Positions 1 to 12,296 of a stretch of DNA of 64,000 nt are shown one piece after another; the first letter of the stretch is position 1, and every line of letters begins with the position of its first letter. The position numbers and the translations under genes were made by a program. Location of the stretch: contig CATNEN010000038.1 of NCBI GenBank assembly GCA_950097015.1, forward strand, positions 20,310,001-20,374,000, read 5' to 3'. Under the pieces are notes generated by a model that worked only from the letters and a program-made list of their open reading frames with translations, was not told the origin of the DNA and searched no databases. Source of the DNA: Macrostomum hystrix. Taxonomy: Eukaryota; Platyhelminthes; Macrostomidae.

Positions 1-318
1 GCTGTCTTATCTACATGCTTGTAGCTCTCTCATCTAAATGCTTGTAGCTCTCTCATCTAAATGCTTTGAGCTCTCTTATCTAAATGCTTTGAGCTCTCTT
101 ATCTACATGCTTGTAGCTCTCTTATCTAAATGCTTTGAGCTCTCTTATCTAAATGCTTTGAGCTCTGTTCTCTAAATGCTTTGAGCTCTCTTATCTAAAT
201 GCTTTGAGCTCTCTTATCTAAATGCTTTGAGCTCTCTTATCTACATGCTTTGAGCTCTCTTATCTAAATGCTTGTAGCTCTCTTATCTATCTAAATGCTT
301 TGAGCTCTCTTATCTAAA
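1..318. repeat. 23-bp tandem array (left edge)
   Basis: About 14 copies of a 23-bp unit built around TTATCTAAATGCTTTGAG, with a variant ending in GCTTGTAGCTCTC. The array runs off the left edge. No coding frame is claimed. Confidence 0.9.
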
Positions 319-1222
319 GAAGTGATTATCATAAAAATGAAGTTTTCGGTTGGCATGTTTTCAAGGTGGAGCTTCAGACTAAATTACCAGTGGAGCAAAC
401 TGGGCAGGCTTTCAACAGTTAAGAAGCAATACGAGCTTGTAGCATCCAGTTAGGAGCAGAAATCAGATGTCAAAGACACAGAAGAATTAGGCGAAGCAAA
501 ACAACCCGAAATTATCCCATAATCATATTTTTCTTCTTTGTCGGCAGACTTGAGCCGTGCTCAAGTCCGCCTCAAACCAAACGCCATGCCCTCTCGTGTG
601 TGCTAATCTGCTTTCAAAACCAGGATAAAAACGTTTTTTCATCCTTAGCTCTAATCCGTAGGCTCAATTTTCAACTCAGCCAGTCAGGATTTTTATCGAG
701 ATTCTTATCTACAAATGAGTTAAAAGTGATTATTTTTCTTGAAAAAAAGCTGCAACAAGCCACTCAATGATACAAACTTCAGCACGCAATGTCTGCTGTT
801 TGTTACTGCCAACATTCGTAGATCCAATAACTGCCAATAACTGCGTGTTCTAGTGTTAGATAACAGGGAAAAACTGCTTTGAACCAAAAATGGCTGTCTA
901 TCTAAATGTTCTCACTGCTTTTTAAAATGATTTTTAAGCCGCGGGATGAAAGTAAAAAGTTATATCATGATGTTGTTTGTAATTACCCATTCTGAAAATC
1001 TTTAGAACCAGATGCAGAAAAAGTTTTTTGTTCCAGACTTTAAGAATGATGATCTATAAGCTAGGTCACGAAGCAGATAATTAGTATCGTCGAGGATAGA
1101 GGATGCCATCATAATTAGAAAGCTCTTCATAAATAATCTATCAGATTCAGGTAAGTTTCAATGCTCTTCCTGTCTGTTTTAACTTTGTTGAAACTTCATT
1201 TAAACTTCGTTGAAAGCATAAC
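319..1222. other. Gene-free unique sequence
   Basis: AT-rich unique sequence between two tandem arrays. No reading frame with coding character, splice-consistent exon or recognisable repeat was seen. Confidence 0.6.
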
Positions 1223-2535
1223 TGTCTGTGGGCTTTAGAGTCGAACGATAATGTGCATTAGTGTGGTTGTTAACTCTATGGGCTTTAGAGTCAAAGGATA
1301 ATGTACATTAGTGTGGTTGTTAACTCTATGGGCTTGAGAGTCAAAGGATAATGTACATTAGTGTGGTTGTTAACTCTGTGGGCTTTAGAGTCAAAGGATA
1401 ATGTGCATTAGTGTGGTTGTTAACTCTATGGGCTTTAGAGTCAAAGGATAATGTACATTAGTGTGGTTGTTAACTCTATGGGCTTTAGAGTCAAAGGATA
1501 ATGTACATTAGTGTGGTTGTTAACTCTATGGGCTTCAGAGTCTAAGGATAATGTACATTAGTGTGGTTGTTAACTCTATGGGCTTTAGAGTCTAAGGATA
1601 ATGTACATTAGTGTGGTTGTTAACTCTATGGGCTTTAGAGTCAAAGGATAATGTACATTAGTGCGGTTGTTAACTCTATGGGCTTTAGAGTCAATGGATA
1701 ATGTACATTAGTGCGGTTGTTAACTCTATGGGCTTTAGAGTCGAAGGATAATGTAGATTAGTGCGGTTGTTAACTCTATGGGCTTTAGAGTCGAAGGATA
1801 ATGTACATTAGTGTGGTTGTTAACTCTATGGGCTTTAGAGTCAAAGGATAATGTACATTAGTGCGGTTGTTAACTCTATGGGCTTTAGAGTCAAAGGATA
1901 ATGTACATTAGTGTGGTTGTTAACTCTATGGGCTTTAGAGTCAAAGGATAATGTACATTAGTGTGGTTGTTAACTCTATGGGCTTTAGAGTCAAAGGATA
2001 ATGTACATTAGTGCGGTTGTTAACTCTATGGGCTTTAGAGTCAAAGGATAATGTACATTAGTGTGATTGTTAACTCTATGGGCTTTAGAGTCAAAGGATA
2101 ATGTGCATTAGTGTGGTTGTTAACTCTATGGGTTTTAGAGTCGAAGGATAATGTACATTAGTGCGGTTGTTAACTCTATGGGCTTTAGAGTCAAAGGATA
2201 ATGTGCATTAGTGTGGTTGTTAACTCTATGGGTTTTAGAGTCGAAGGATAATGTACATTAGTGCGGTTGTTAACTCTATGGGCTTTAGAGTCAAAGGATA
2301 ATGTACATTAGTGTGGTTGTTAACTCTATGGGCTTTAGAGTCAAAGGATAATGTACATTAGTGTGATTGTTAACTCTATGGGCTTTAGAGTCAAAGGATA
2401 ATGTACATTAGTGCGGTTGTTAACTCTGTGGGCTTTAGAGTCAAAGGATAATGTACATTAGTGTGGTTGTTAACTCTGTGGGCTTTAGAGTCAAAGGATA
2501 ATGTACATTAGTGCGGTTGTTAACTCTATGGGCTT
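1223..2535. repeat. 50-bp tandem array
   Basis: About 26 copies of a 50-bp unit containing ATGGGCTTTAGAGTCAA and GTACATTAGTGTGGTTGT. Copies differ by scattered single-base changes (for example GTGTGG against GTGCGG) and are in exact 50-bp register throughout. Confidence 0.95.
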
Positions 2536-3885
2536 CCAGACTTCCAGATGAAATGGGCCTATTTTAATTTTTTAACTATTGAAAATAACTGATAAGTAAT
2601 GGCACAGTAGACTGAGAAAGGAGTTAGTTTTATCACTCCTCACGTCTTGAAGTAACCGTTGAAATGAAAAACTGTACTTAAATATGTAAATGCATGCTCT
2701 CATACGATGCGACAAGCTCATACTTAAGTTAGTTATCGAGTACTGCTTCAGTGCTTTCGTGTTTAATGAGCTCATATGCTCATTAGTTCTCCCAGAGTGC
2801 ATAAAAAAGTCGACTCTCATATATCAGTCATACGTATCTCGTACCAAAAATGAAAAATTTGTACGTGTCAATTGACTCAATGTAAAAAAGTGATATTGTC
2901 GTTGTTCTAGCGAACGCGTTGTCCGATTTTCGCGTCATCCTTTATATTGTCAAACCTTGTCTCGAATTCGATCAAATTGTGCCGCTTTTTTCATCTAGCT
3001 CCGAAGTAAAGTGACTTTTGTTATTTTGCAGAATGCAGGTCGAATTTCAGCATCAGTTTTGTTACTGCTTCTTTTTCTTCTAATCTTCTATGATCAACAG
3101 TTAAGAACGTATAAGATCCTGTTATTATTACTTTTTATTAGGCAAATTTTTGGTTCGAGTATAAATAAGTAAGCGCTTAGCTAATGTTAGAGCGAATATT
3201 CGTTTGCTTTACTATATTACTCTTCTTGCTGTGAGAAAATATATAAGTTTTTTTGAGTGTAGCAGCAAGTGCTATTCGATACTCGATACTAAGACTAAGG
3301 AAGGATTTTTTAGCATTGCTGCAAGTTTTATCAGATTCAGAACTAGAAAAAATCTGTTGAGCACAGCAAAAAGCGCGTTATATAATTTAAATGTTTACAT
3401 TTTTTCGCGTCTTGCTTCAAGCGCTATTCGAATCGAAACTCAATCAAGACTGTTCGAGAATACGTAGCTTTTGGGATTATATTTTCAAACTTAAGAAAAG
3501 TGTATTGAACATTGCTGCAATCGTTAAATTAGATTGAAAAAAAATAAGCAGGGAAATTTTTTTGCAATGTTTTTAAAAGCATAGTACTCGTAATTCGAAG
3601 GAAAACACGAAACTGAAAATATAGCGCTAGATATCAATGGTGAGCAGCAGGAGATATCACGTAAACAACAATAATGGGGAAAAGCGTCACATATCTTGGG
3701 AATATCAAGATATTTTTCAAGATATAGCATGAGATTTCCAGGGGATAACATAATACTTTGAGGGTATAGTCCTTTTTTCCAAGCGGATAGAATGATTTAT
3801 TGAAGGGGAAGCATGAATTATCGAAAGGGAAAGCGTGAAGTATCCACGGGAAGAATAAGTTATCGAGGGAAAGCGTGAATTACCG
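2536..3885. other. Gene-free unique sequence
   Basis: AT-rich. Short ORFs of 60-120 codons occur but lack coding composition or any family resemblance, and the longest overlaps the adjacent SINE. Confidence 0.55.
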
Positions 3886-4247
3886 AAATAATAATAATAA
3901 TAATTGCAGGAGGGCTGAGAGCAGTGCTCATCATTTAGTGACACTAGACTCGCAGCCAGCGAGGAGGCAATTCTGCCCATTTCGCTGACTCCTGAGCACA
4001 CACGCACACAGATACCGTACGCAGGCACACGCTCACACAGGTGTGTACATCTGCCCTGAGTCCCTGACTTTCTCATCGTCAGGCAGTGTACATTTCACTG
4101 TGCCTTGGAGGTTGGCCCTCAAGGGCGTAAATTGCACGACAAGCACCCAAAGCCTTCTCAGCGGCTGCGCCCCAAATAAATGTGGCCTCGCCGTGGAATC
4201 GAACTTGGACCGTGGTGCGAGAGGCAACTACATTGAAAATAATTAAA
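3886..4247 (-). mobile_element. tRNA-derived SINE, family A, copy 1
   Basis: Read on the - strand, the tRNA-like head lies near 4190-4225 with a B-box-like GTTCGATTCC and the phrase GCGAGGCCAC. The body carries AAGGCACAGTGAA and GACGATGAGAAAGTCAGG, and the 3' end is a short ATT repeat tail near 3886-3903. Related copies lie at 17876, 18672, 35738 (opposite strand) and a fragment at 40948. The A-box half of the head is degraded here. Confidence 0.8.
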
Positions 4248-5465
4248 GAACCAGTCTTCTAAGAAAAAAAAGAAAATTTACACTTTTTTGTTTGTTAAAA
4301 TACTGAACTTGGTTGCTACAAAATATTTTATTGACTAACTAAAAACTGTTTCAATTGCACAGTAGCCTTCAAGTTTAAGGTCACCAAAAAAGGGGGGCAC
4401 AAATTGCTAGTCACATGCACTAAGCATAGAATTTTTACCAAATTATTATTGCAGTTTTCAGCTCTTGCACTCTAGAAAAGCTCGTTAATCTTCCAATAAA
4501 CCTGATTGGCTAAGCCTAAGTCTTGATACTTGTTTGCGAGCTCTCTCTCTCTCTTTCTCTCTACCCCCTTCATGTGATGCCATTGGCTGAATTCTTTTTT
4601 CTATCCTTGTTTTCTCTGCTCGTTATCTGATTGCCTGTTAATCTAGTCTACGGAGTCAGACTGAGGGTGCGGTCATAAAATGACTACCTTTTATAGAAAT
4701 CAGCCTATCCTAACATTAATAAAGGTTATTGGTTATCTTTATAGACGTAGTCTTAAACAAAGCAAAAATGCTATTCTAAATTCATCATTACTCAAACTTA
4801 TTGCCTGCTAATGTAAAAATAGTGTAGTCGAGGCAATTCGCTCATTATTCTAATTAAGTCCCATCTTATCTTAACAAATCGCTTTGATGCCGTTGACTTA
4901 TAGCTTCTGGCTGTTTGATTTAACTTTTCTATTTAGCAGTTGCAGAGAATGTACCGAAAATTAGCCAATCTGATACAGCTGTGGATGGCCACTTGAAAAG
5001 CTGACTTCTACAAAAGACTTTCTTCTAAGCAGGAGCTGAGACCGCTTTGATGTGTGCTACCATTTTAGTTGGCCTCTTCAATAAACGAAGTGGAATGAAA
5101 CTGATATAGATTAAGCAAAGCTTAAGCAAAGCACGGATGTAACAAAAGCCAAAAAAGAAAAATTCTTGTTACTTAATTTTGCTTTTAACAAAAGGTTCGT
5201 TATTAATAACTGTAATACCCTGAAGATGACCAAATTTTTTAACGAAGAGCAACGACGATTACATAAAATATTTAAAAAATCTCATTTAGGTTGACATGTC
5301 AAAAAAAGTTGGAAAATTTAGTAGAAAATTTCGAAAATATTGCAAAAACTATTGCCAAATTTCAGAGCAACAAGACATGTTAAAGGTGAAATAATATTTT
5401 TCGGCAACCACAAGTCACCTGTACTACACGAAAAGATAAAAAACCGTGAAAAAGTGATGTTAATT
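4248..5465. other. Gene-free unique sequence
   Basis: Contains a short CT-rich microsatellite near 4541-4562. Nothing else recognisable on either strand. Confidence 0.55.
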
Positions 5466-5471
5466 AAACCA

Positions 5472-5600
5472 TGCGCCCCACTGGCGGGAGGGCGTATAGC
5501 GGGGCGCATAGTAAAATCAACCAGCGCCCCACTGGCGGGAGGGCGTATAGCGGGGCGCCGGCGCCCCACCCTGCGCCCCCCCGCCGGTGTCCCACCGGGC
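5472..5600. repeat. GC-rich direct repeat with hairpin arms
   Basis: Two near-identical GC-rich units about 54 bp apart, each starting GCGCCCCACTGGCGGGAGG and ending in GGGGCGC, so that GCGCCCC and GGGGCGC can pair. A third partial GC block follows up to about 5600. It stands out sharply from the AT-rich flanks. Confidence 0.75.
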
Positions 5601-6334
5601 AGTTACTTTCATTAAACGACCTATACACTTAATTTACATTTCGAAGAAATTGCTACTTGTAAAGTCGCGGCGAATTTTATAATAATTATTTAATGCAATT
5701 CAAAAAGAAAAAAATCGATATAATTTCTAAGAAATAAAAAGACCGTTTTTCTTTCATTCCTAAAAAATCAATTTAAGCCCACCGAAAAATGAAATTGCCA
5801 AACGAACTATCATGAAATTCGAAACTTTTGACGGCACTTGTGACACTTCTAGACAGTTTGAGCTCTACTTTCCATTCATATGTATATATATATATATATA
5901 TATGCGCAAGTAGCCAACAAGTGGCGAGCCCTACTATTCATTATCCGTGTGAAAAGTTCTTGCCTAACTCACGCACCCAACGCTGTCTGCAATAGCTGCA
6001 GATAGGCCAGACAGGGTTTAGGCAGGAGAGGATGAGAAAATAGAAGAAAAATTTGCCCCTTGGCAACCAGCTCCATTGCCTGAGAGAGAGAGAGAGAGGC
6101 TGCTAATAGAAATCTGGGATTTTTCCCGCGAGATTGATTGGAGCAACCCCAGCAATGGAATCACTTTTGGCTTATTTTGATGTTTATTGGCCGTACATCA
6201 TATTGTCATCTTAGTAATAAACAGAAATCGATTTGTTGGTTTGACACTGCGAAACAGTAGACACTAAATAGCCTAAAAACTTAGCTGAATATTATATTTG
6301 ACACTCATTTGAGTCAGTGGAACATCCCAGTGTC
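5601..6334. other. Gene-free; TA and GA microsatellites
   Basis: A TA dinucleotide tract at about 5882-5903 and a GA tract at about 6082-6096. No gene seen. Confidence 0.6.
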
Positions 6335-6585
6335 TAACAGTAAGGACTCTTATCTAACATGTAACTGTCCCAGTGTCTAATAGGTAGGACTGTTATCTAA
6401 CAGGTAGGACTGTTATCTAACAGGTAGGACTGTTGTCTAACAGGTAGGACTGTTATCTAACAGGTAGGACTGTTATCTAACAGGTAGGACTGTTATCTAA
6501 CAGGTAGGACTGTTGTCTAACAGGTAGGACTGTTATCTAACAGGTAGGACTGTTATCTAACAGGTAGGACTGTTGTCTAACAGGT
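6335..6585. repeat. 20-bp tandem array
   Basis: About 12 copies of TATCTAACAGGTAGGACTGT (20 bp), with a T/G alternation in some copies. Confidence 0.9.
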
Positions 6586-7224
6586 ATAATATCTAACATC
6601 TAACATCATATCAAACATTAATAATATCAAGTGTCGAACACTTTTAATGGCATACTGAAGAGTATCAGCTCGCATTTTGTAGTTTAGCGTTCTTAATCTG
6701 AAAGCAAAATATTTATATTTTCCATCAAAGACGTACTTTTGTGGCGTCAGATCAAAACAAACCATGCAGTTAGCGACATACAAAATTAAGAAAAAAACTT
6801 TCTTTTTTGTGAGGTAATATTCCAAAAAAGTTTAATTTCTTACAAGCAGCCTACCCACGCATAGTTCAATTTAAATGTTTCATTTTTTATAAAATGAGAA
6901 AATTTTTTACTTTTTTTCCACAAGTAAATAATGTTTCGTTTAATTAAACACAAAATTTGCACAGTTGGCGATAGGTAATAATGCTGGTACCTCGTTAATT
7001 AAAAACCTTGAAGCTTAAATTAAAACCAAAACAATGTACATTGTTTCAGTGACTAATCGATCTCACCACCCAACAACCCGACAAGGATGAAGTTCAATGT
7101 ACATTGCGCAAGTTCCCGATAAATGATGATTTCGAAGCAAGTTCAAAATTTGCATTTTTGCTGAGTAAAATATCAACTGCAGTAGAAAACATTTTAAAGT
7201 TGATATAGAACGGATTATTTCTAA
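6586..7224. other. Gene-free unique sequence
   Basis: AT-rich, with an unremarkable 82-codon frame on the - strand. No supported feature. Confidence 0.55.
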
Positions 7225-8685
7225 TAATAATATGCTAATCTAACCCAAATGGCAGAAGGAATAGAATGGATTGCTAATCTATCCTAATAGATTAAGGAAT
7301 AGAACGGATTGCTAATCTATCGCTAATGGATGAAGGAATGGAATGGATTGCTAATCTATCCCCAATGGATGAAGGAACAGAATGGATTGCTAATCTATCT
7401 AAACAGATGAAGTAATATATAGTGGATTGCTAATCTATCTAAATGGATGAAGGAACAGAATGGATTGCTAATCTATCCCCAATTGATGAAGGAACAGAAT
7501 GGATTGCTAATCTATCTAAACAGATGAAGTAATATATAGTGGATTGCTAATCTATCTAAATGGATGAAGGAACAGAATGGATTGCTAATCTATCCCCAAT
7601 GGATGAAGGAACAGAATGGATTGCTAATCTATCCCCAATGGATGAAGGAATAGAATGGATTGCTAATCTATCCCCAATGGATGATGGAATAGAATGGATT
7701 GCTAATCTATCTAAATGGATGAAGGAATAGAATGGATTGCTAATCTATTCTAATGGATGAATAAATAGAATGGATTTCTAATCTGTCCCTATGGATGAGA
7801 AAATGAAATGGATTCTTAATCTATTGCCTAATGGATAAAGGAATAGAATGGATTGCTAATCTATCCTCAATAGATGAAGGAACAGAACGGATTGCTAATC
7901 TATCCCAATGGATGAAGGAACAGAATAGATTGCTAATCTATCCCCAATGGATGAAGGAACAGAATGGATTGCTAATCTATCCTCAATAGATGAAAGGAAT
8001 AGAATGGATTGTTAATCGATTCCCAATGGATAAAGGAATAGAATGGATTTCTAATCTATCCCTATGGATGAGGGAATGAAATGGATTCCTAATCTATTGC
8101 CTAATGGATGGAGGAATAGAATGGATTGCTAATCTATGTACGAGTAAATAGATGAATGAATACAGTGGATTGCTAATCTGTCTAAATAGATGAAGGAATA
8201 TAATGGATTGCTAATCTATCTAAATAGATGAAGGAATAGAATGGATTGCTAATCTATCTAAATAGATGAAGGAATATAATGGATTGCTAATCTATCTAAA
8301 TAGATGAAGGAATAGAATGGATTGCTAATCTATCTAAATAGATGAAGGAATAGAATGGATTGCTAATCTATCCTAATAGATTAAGGAATAGAACGGATTG
8401 CTAATCTATCGCCAACGGATGAAGGAATAGAATGGATTGCTAAACTATCCCTAATGGATGAAGGAACAGAATGGATTGCTAATCTATCCCCAATAGATGA
8501 AGGAATAGAATGGATTGCTAATCGATTCCCAATGGATAAAGGAATAGAATGGATTTCTAATCTATCCCTATGGATGAGGGAATGAAATTTATTCCTAATC
8601 TATTGCCTAATGGATGAATGAATACAGTGGATTGCTAATCAATCTAAATAGATGAAGGAATACATTGGATTGCTAATACTATATG
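7225..8685. repeat. 39-bp tandem array
   Basis: About 37 degenerate copies of a 39-bp unit containing TGGATTGCTAATCTATC and ATGGATGAAGGAA. Blocks of variants recur, so parts of the array have been re-duplicated. Confidence 0.9.
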
Positions 8686-9340
8686 CATCGAAACAAAATA
8701 TATAATCGCTTTTTGTGTGTTTTCTGCTGCTTCATTAGTTTCAAGCGAGCCTCTTTGAACTTGCTTTATCCCCATTCATTAGCGTCAAAGTTAAACTTTC
8801 CCTAATCCCATAATTCGTAGCAGTTGCTATATTTTTCAATGCAAAGTTTTACGAGTGAGAATGAAAAATTGTTTGACTTCTAAGGAATAATTTCAAATAA
8901 AAAAATGCAATAACCTTGCTTAGTTGTTTGCATTTGAAATCCCATAATTGTGAGGAAAACGGTTAATCTCGAAATCCGATTTCCCCAAAGGCAAATGTTT
9001 TCGGGCTCAATATTTTCCCTATTCGGCTAGGCTTAAATGACTAGGGTGTAGAGAAATCTTCGATGAGATAACAAGCTTAGCTATCTTCTAAGATAAAAGA
9101 AGCATTATCACATATATTCAAATTTAAAATGGCCATAATAGTGGATTTAAAAAATTATAGTGATGCGAATAACTCAAGTTATAACCAAGAATGGGGTATA
9201 ATTTTCGTGCCACTCTTTGAAATTAAACTGATTCATTATTAACAAATTTATTGATAAAGTTATGTTTCGTTTTAGTGGACCTTATACGGGTTAAAATCAA
9301 TAGAAATTATTTGTTTCAATTTTAGTCTAAGAAGTATAAC
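8686..9340. other. Gene-free unique sequence
   Basis: No coding frame or repeat recognised. Confidence 0.55.
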
Positions 9341-9344
9341 GGAG

Positions 9345-9460
9345 GCTTATAGCTCAGTGAATACAGCGAACGTAGCTTCTTCTGACCAAAAGGTCGCGAG
9401 TTCTAATCTCATCGAAAGAGGGACAATGTATGTGCTTGAGTGAGACACTTAATTTTTCTA
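9345..9460 (+). mobile_element. tRNA-derived SINE-like element
   Basis: Starts with a tRNA-like head: an A-box-like TAGCTCAGTGAATACAGCG at about 9354 and a degenerate B-box GAGTTCTAATCTC at about 9398. It is followed by GTGCTTGAGTGAGACACTTAA, a stretch resembling body segments found in several metazoan SINEs. The cloverleaf is imperfect, so a functional tRNA is unlikely. Confidence 0.45.
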
Positions 9461-10190
<730 letters not shown>

Positions 10191-10280
10191 CTATATTGAC
10201 ATGCATAAACATGGAGTGTTAGGTTAAACTAATGACAGGTGAAACTTACTGTCAGGTGAATATATAGTTGTTACAGGTGA

Positions 10281-10685
10281 AACTATCGGACTTATAGATG
10301 ACTGATCGAAAAATGAAAACTGACTATAAATCTATATCAACAGCTGCAGTTCGTAAAAGTTCATTTTCTATCATAGGGGTCTGAGACAAAAAACAAGCTG
10401 AGAGACAAAAGCCGGAAAGAATATTTGACGCAAATCACGAGAGTCATGATGCAGAGCTAGTCGGTTGATTTCTAAGAAAACTGTTGCATTTTTAAGCACC
10501 TGTAGCCACTGAATGTGTCGATTTTCCTATTGAGCAAAAAACGTGAAAAGAAAATTTTGGCCTAAGGAGAACCAGAGAACAAAAGAAAGTGTAAAATTTG
10601 CGATGAAAACTAAAGAAAACACCTCTAGGGTTGGACGCTCTTGACAGACACCTTGATAGGATTGAAGACACTCGGGACAGACTAA
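10281..10685. other. Gene-free unique sequence
   Basis: No coding frame or repeat recognised between the two arrays. Confidence 0.5.
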
Positions 10686-11220
10686 TTCTTAATAATCGGG
10701 ACATACACATCATTATTGATCGTGGACACTCGGGACAGACACTCCATTATTGATCGTGGACACTCGGGACAGACACTCCATTATTGATCGTGGACACTCG
10801 AGACAGACACCTCATCATTTATCGCGGACACTCGAGACAGACACCTCATTACTGATCGTGGACACTCGGGACAGACACCTCATTATTGATCGTGGACACT
10901 CGGGACAGACACCTCATTATTGATCGTGGACACTCGGGACAGACACCTCATTATTGATCGTGGACACTCGGGACAGACACCTCATTATTGATCGTGGACA
11001 CTCGGGACAGACACCTCATTATTGATCGTGGACACTCCGGACAAAAAAACTCATATTTGATCGTGGACACTCGGGAAAGACACCTAATTAAATATTGCAT
11101 TTGGATACCCAGGAAAGACACCACATTAATGATTATGATCGTGGACACCCAGGAGAGACACCGAATTAATGATTGTGGACATTTGGAACACGGAACACGG
11201 GACAGACACCTCATAAACGA
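10686..11220. repeat. 34-bp tandem array
   Basis: About 15 copies of a 34-bp unit containing TTATTGATCGTGGACACT and CGGGACAGACACCTCA. The right third is degenerate. Confidence 0.9.
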
Positions 11221-12290
11221 TCGTAGGCGCCCTCCAGGGATTTGTCCTGTCGCGCGTAGGCGGCAAATTAATTTCCCGCAGCATAGAAATAATAAAGCAG
11301 AAACTATTAACAATCAGGATCTCGTTCGATGTGATAATTCCTTTTGCATAGTGCATTCCTGTTTATTCACAAGTTCATTAACAAATCAGTTTGGTAAACA
11401 AATCTTTTGTCTTTGCTTTTGTGTAATTTTCTACGATTTTTATATACTGGGAATTGACAATGTCATGTAGCCTAAAGCCTCAACAATGATGATGAGGCTT
11501 TCATGCACCTCAATCAGACTTCTTAAACTAAATCATGCAAACATCTCATTTATATTATTCGCGAACCGACGTGCTACAGAAACATTTATTATGTATAAAT
11601 GCACTTTTTTCAGGAGTTCGACTTTTTTTACATTAAAATGTTGAGTTGGACAAGCATACATATATATCTTAAAATTAAATTTGACTTTTATCATTATGTT
11701 CGTAATTTTTTGGCAAAAGCACGAAACGAAAAAAAAGAGAATTTTATTTGCGTGCTAATTTTTTCTTTGTTTTCTCATTGTTAGACTGTGGTGGAATGGG
11801 AGATGGGCAATTTGTCGTGCCGTTTTTGTCCCCATCTAGCACAAAAAACTCGGATCGAACGTAATGCTCTACAGGACTTCTTACTTACAACATACAAAAG
11901 CAAAGAGAATCTTGATACCGGGTTGTTAATGGAAATATTTTAGCGGTTAAAGAGCAAAATAACTAGTTCAAAGATTACACTTAATTCACAAAATATCACT
12001 TAATTTGAGTCTTACGTAAACCCGTAAGTTCACGCTTAACGCGAGATTGTAAAGTATAACACAAAGTAAAAAAGCTGAAACGTTTTATTATCTTATTCTA
12101 AAATTTGCACTGATATTCGAGTTTAATTCAGAAAATGTATTGCATATATTCACGAAGTTTTAAACTAATTAATGCACTATGGTAACTGTAGTCGTTCCTA
12201 AAGTTTAAGATTCTTCACACTGTAACTTTTAATTATCGATTCGAAAAATTCGCGTAAACGAATTCTTGCCGACACGGCATGCGTTAGCTG
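11221..12290. other. Upstream region of the CCDC81 gene
   Basis: AT-rich, without recognisable repeat or gene. It should contain the promoter and 5' UTR of the gene that begins at 12297, but no core promoter element is clear enough to call. Confidence 0.4.
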
Positions 12291-12296
12291 TCAAAG

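Noticed and set aside
3204-3467. 87-codon + strand ORF
   Set aside because: AT-driven composition, no homology seen, no splice-consistent neighbours.
6335-8685. Regularly spaced repeats considered as CRISPR arrays
   Set aside because: No unique spacers between repeats, a eukaryotic context and no cas genes; simple tandem repeats explain them.
9345-9460. Possible functional tRNA genes here and at 33471, 16648 and 50585
   Set aside because: A- and B-box-like segments exist but the cloverleaf arms do not pair properly and SINE-like bodies follow; treated as SINEs or remnants.
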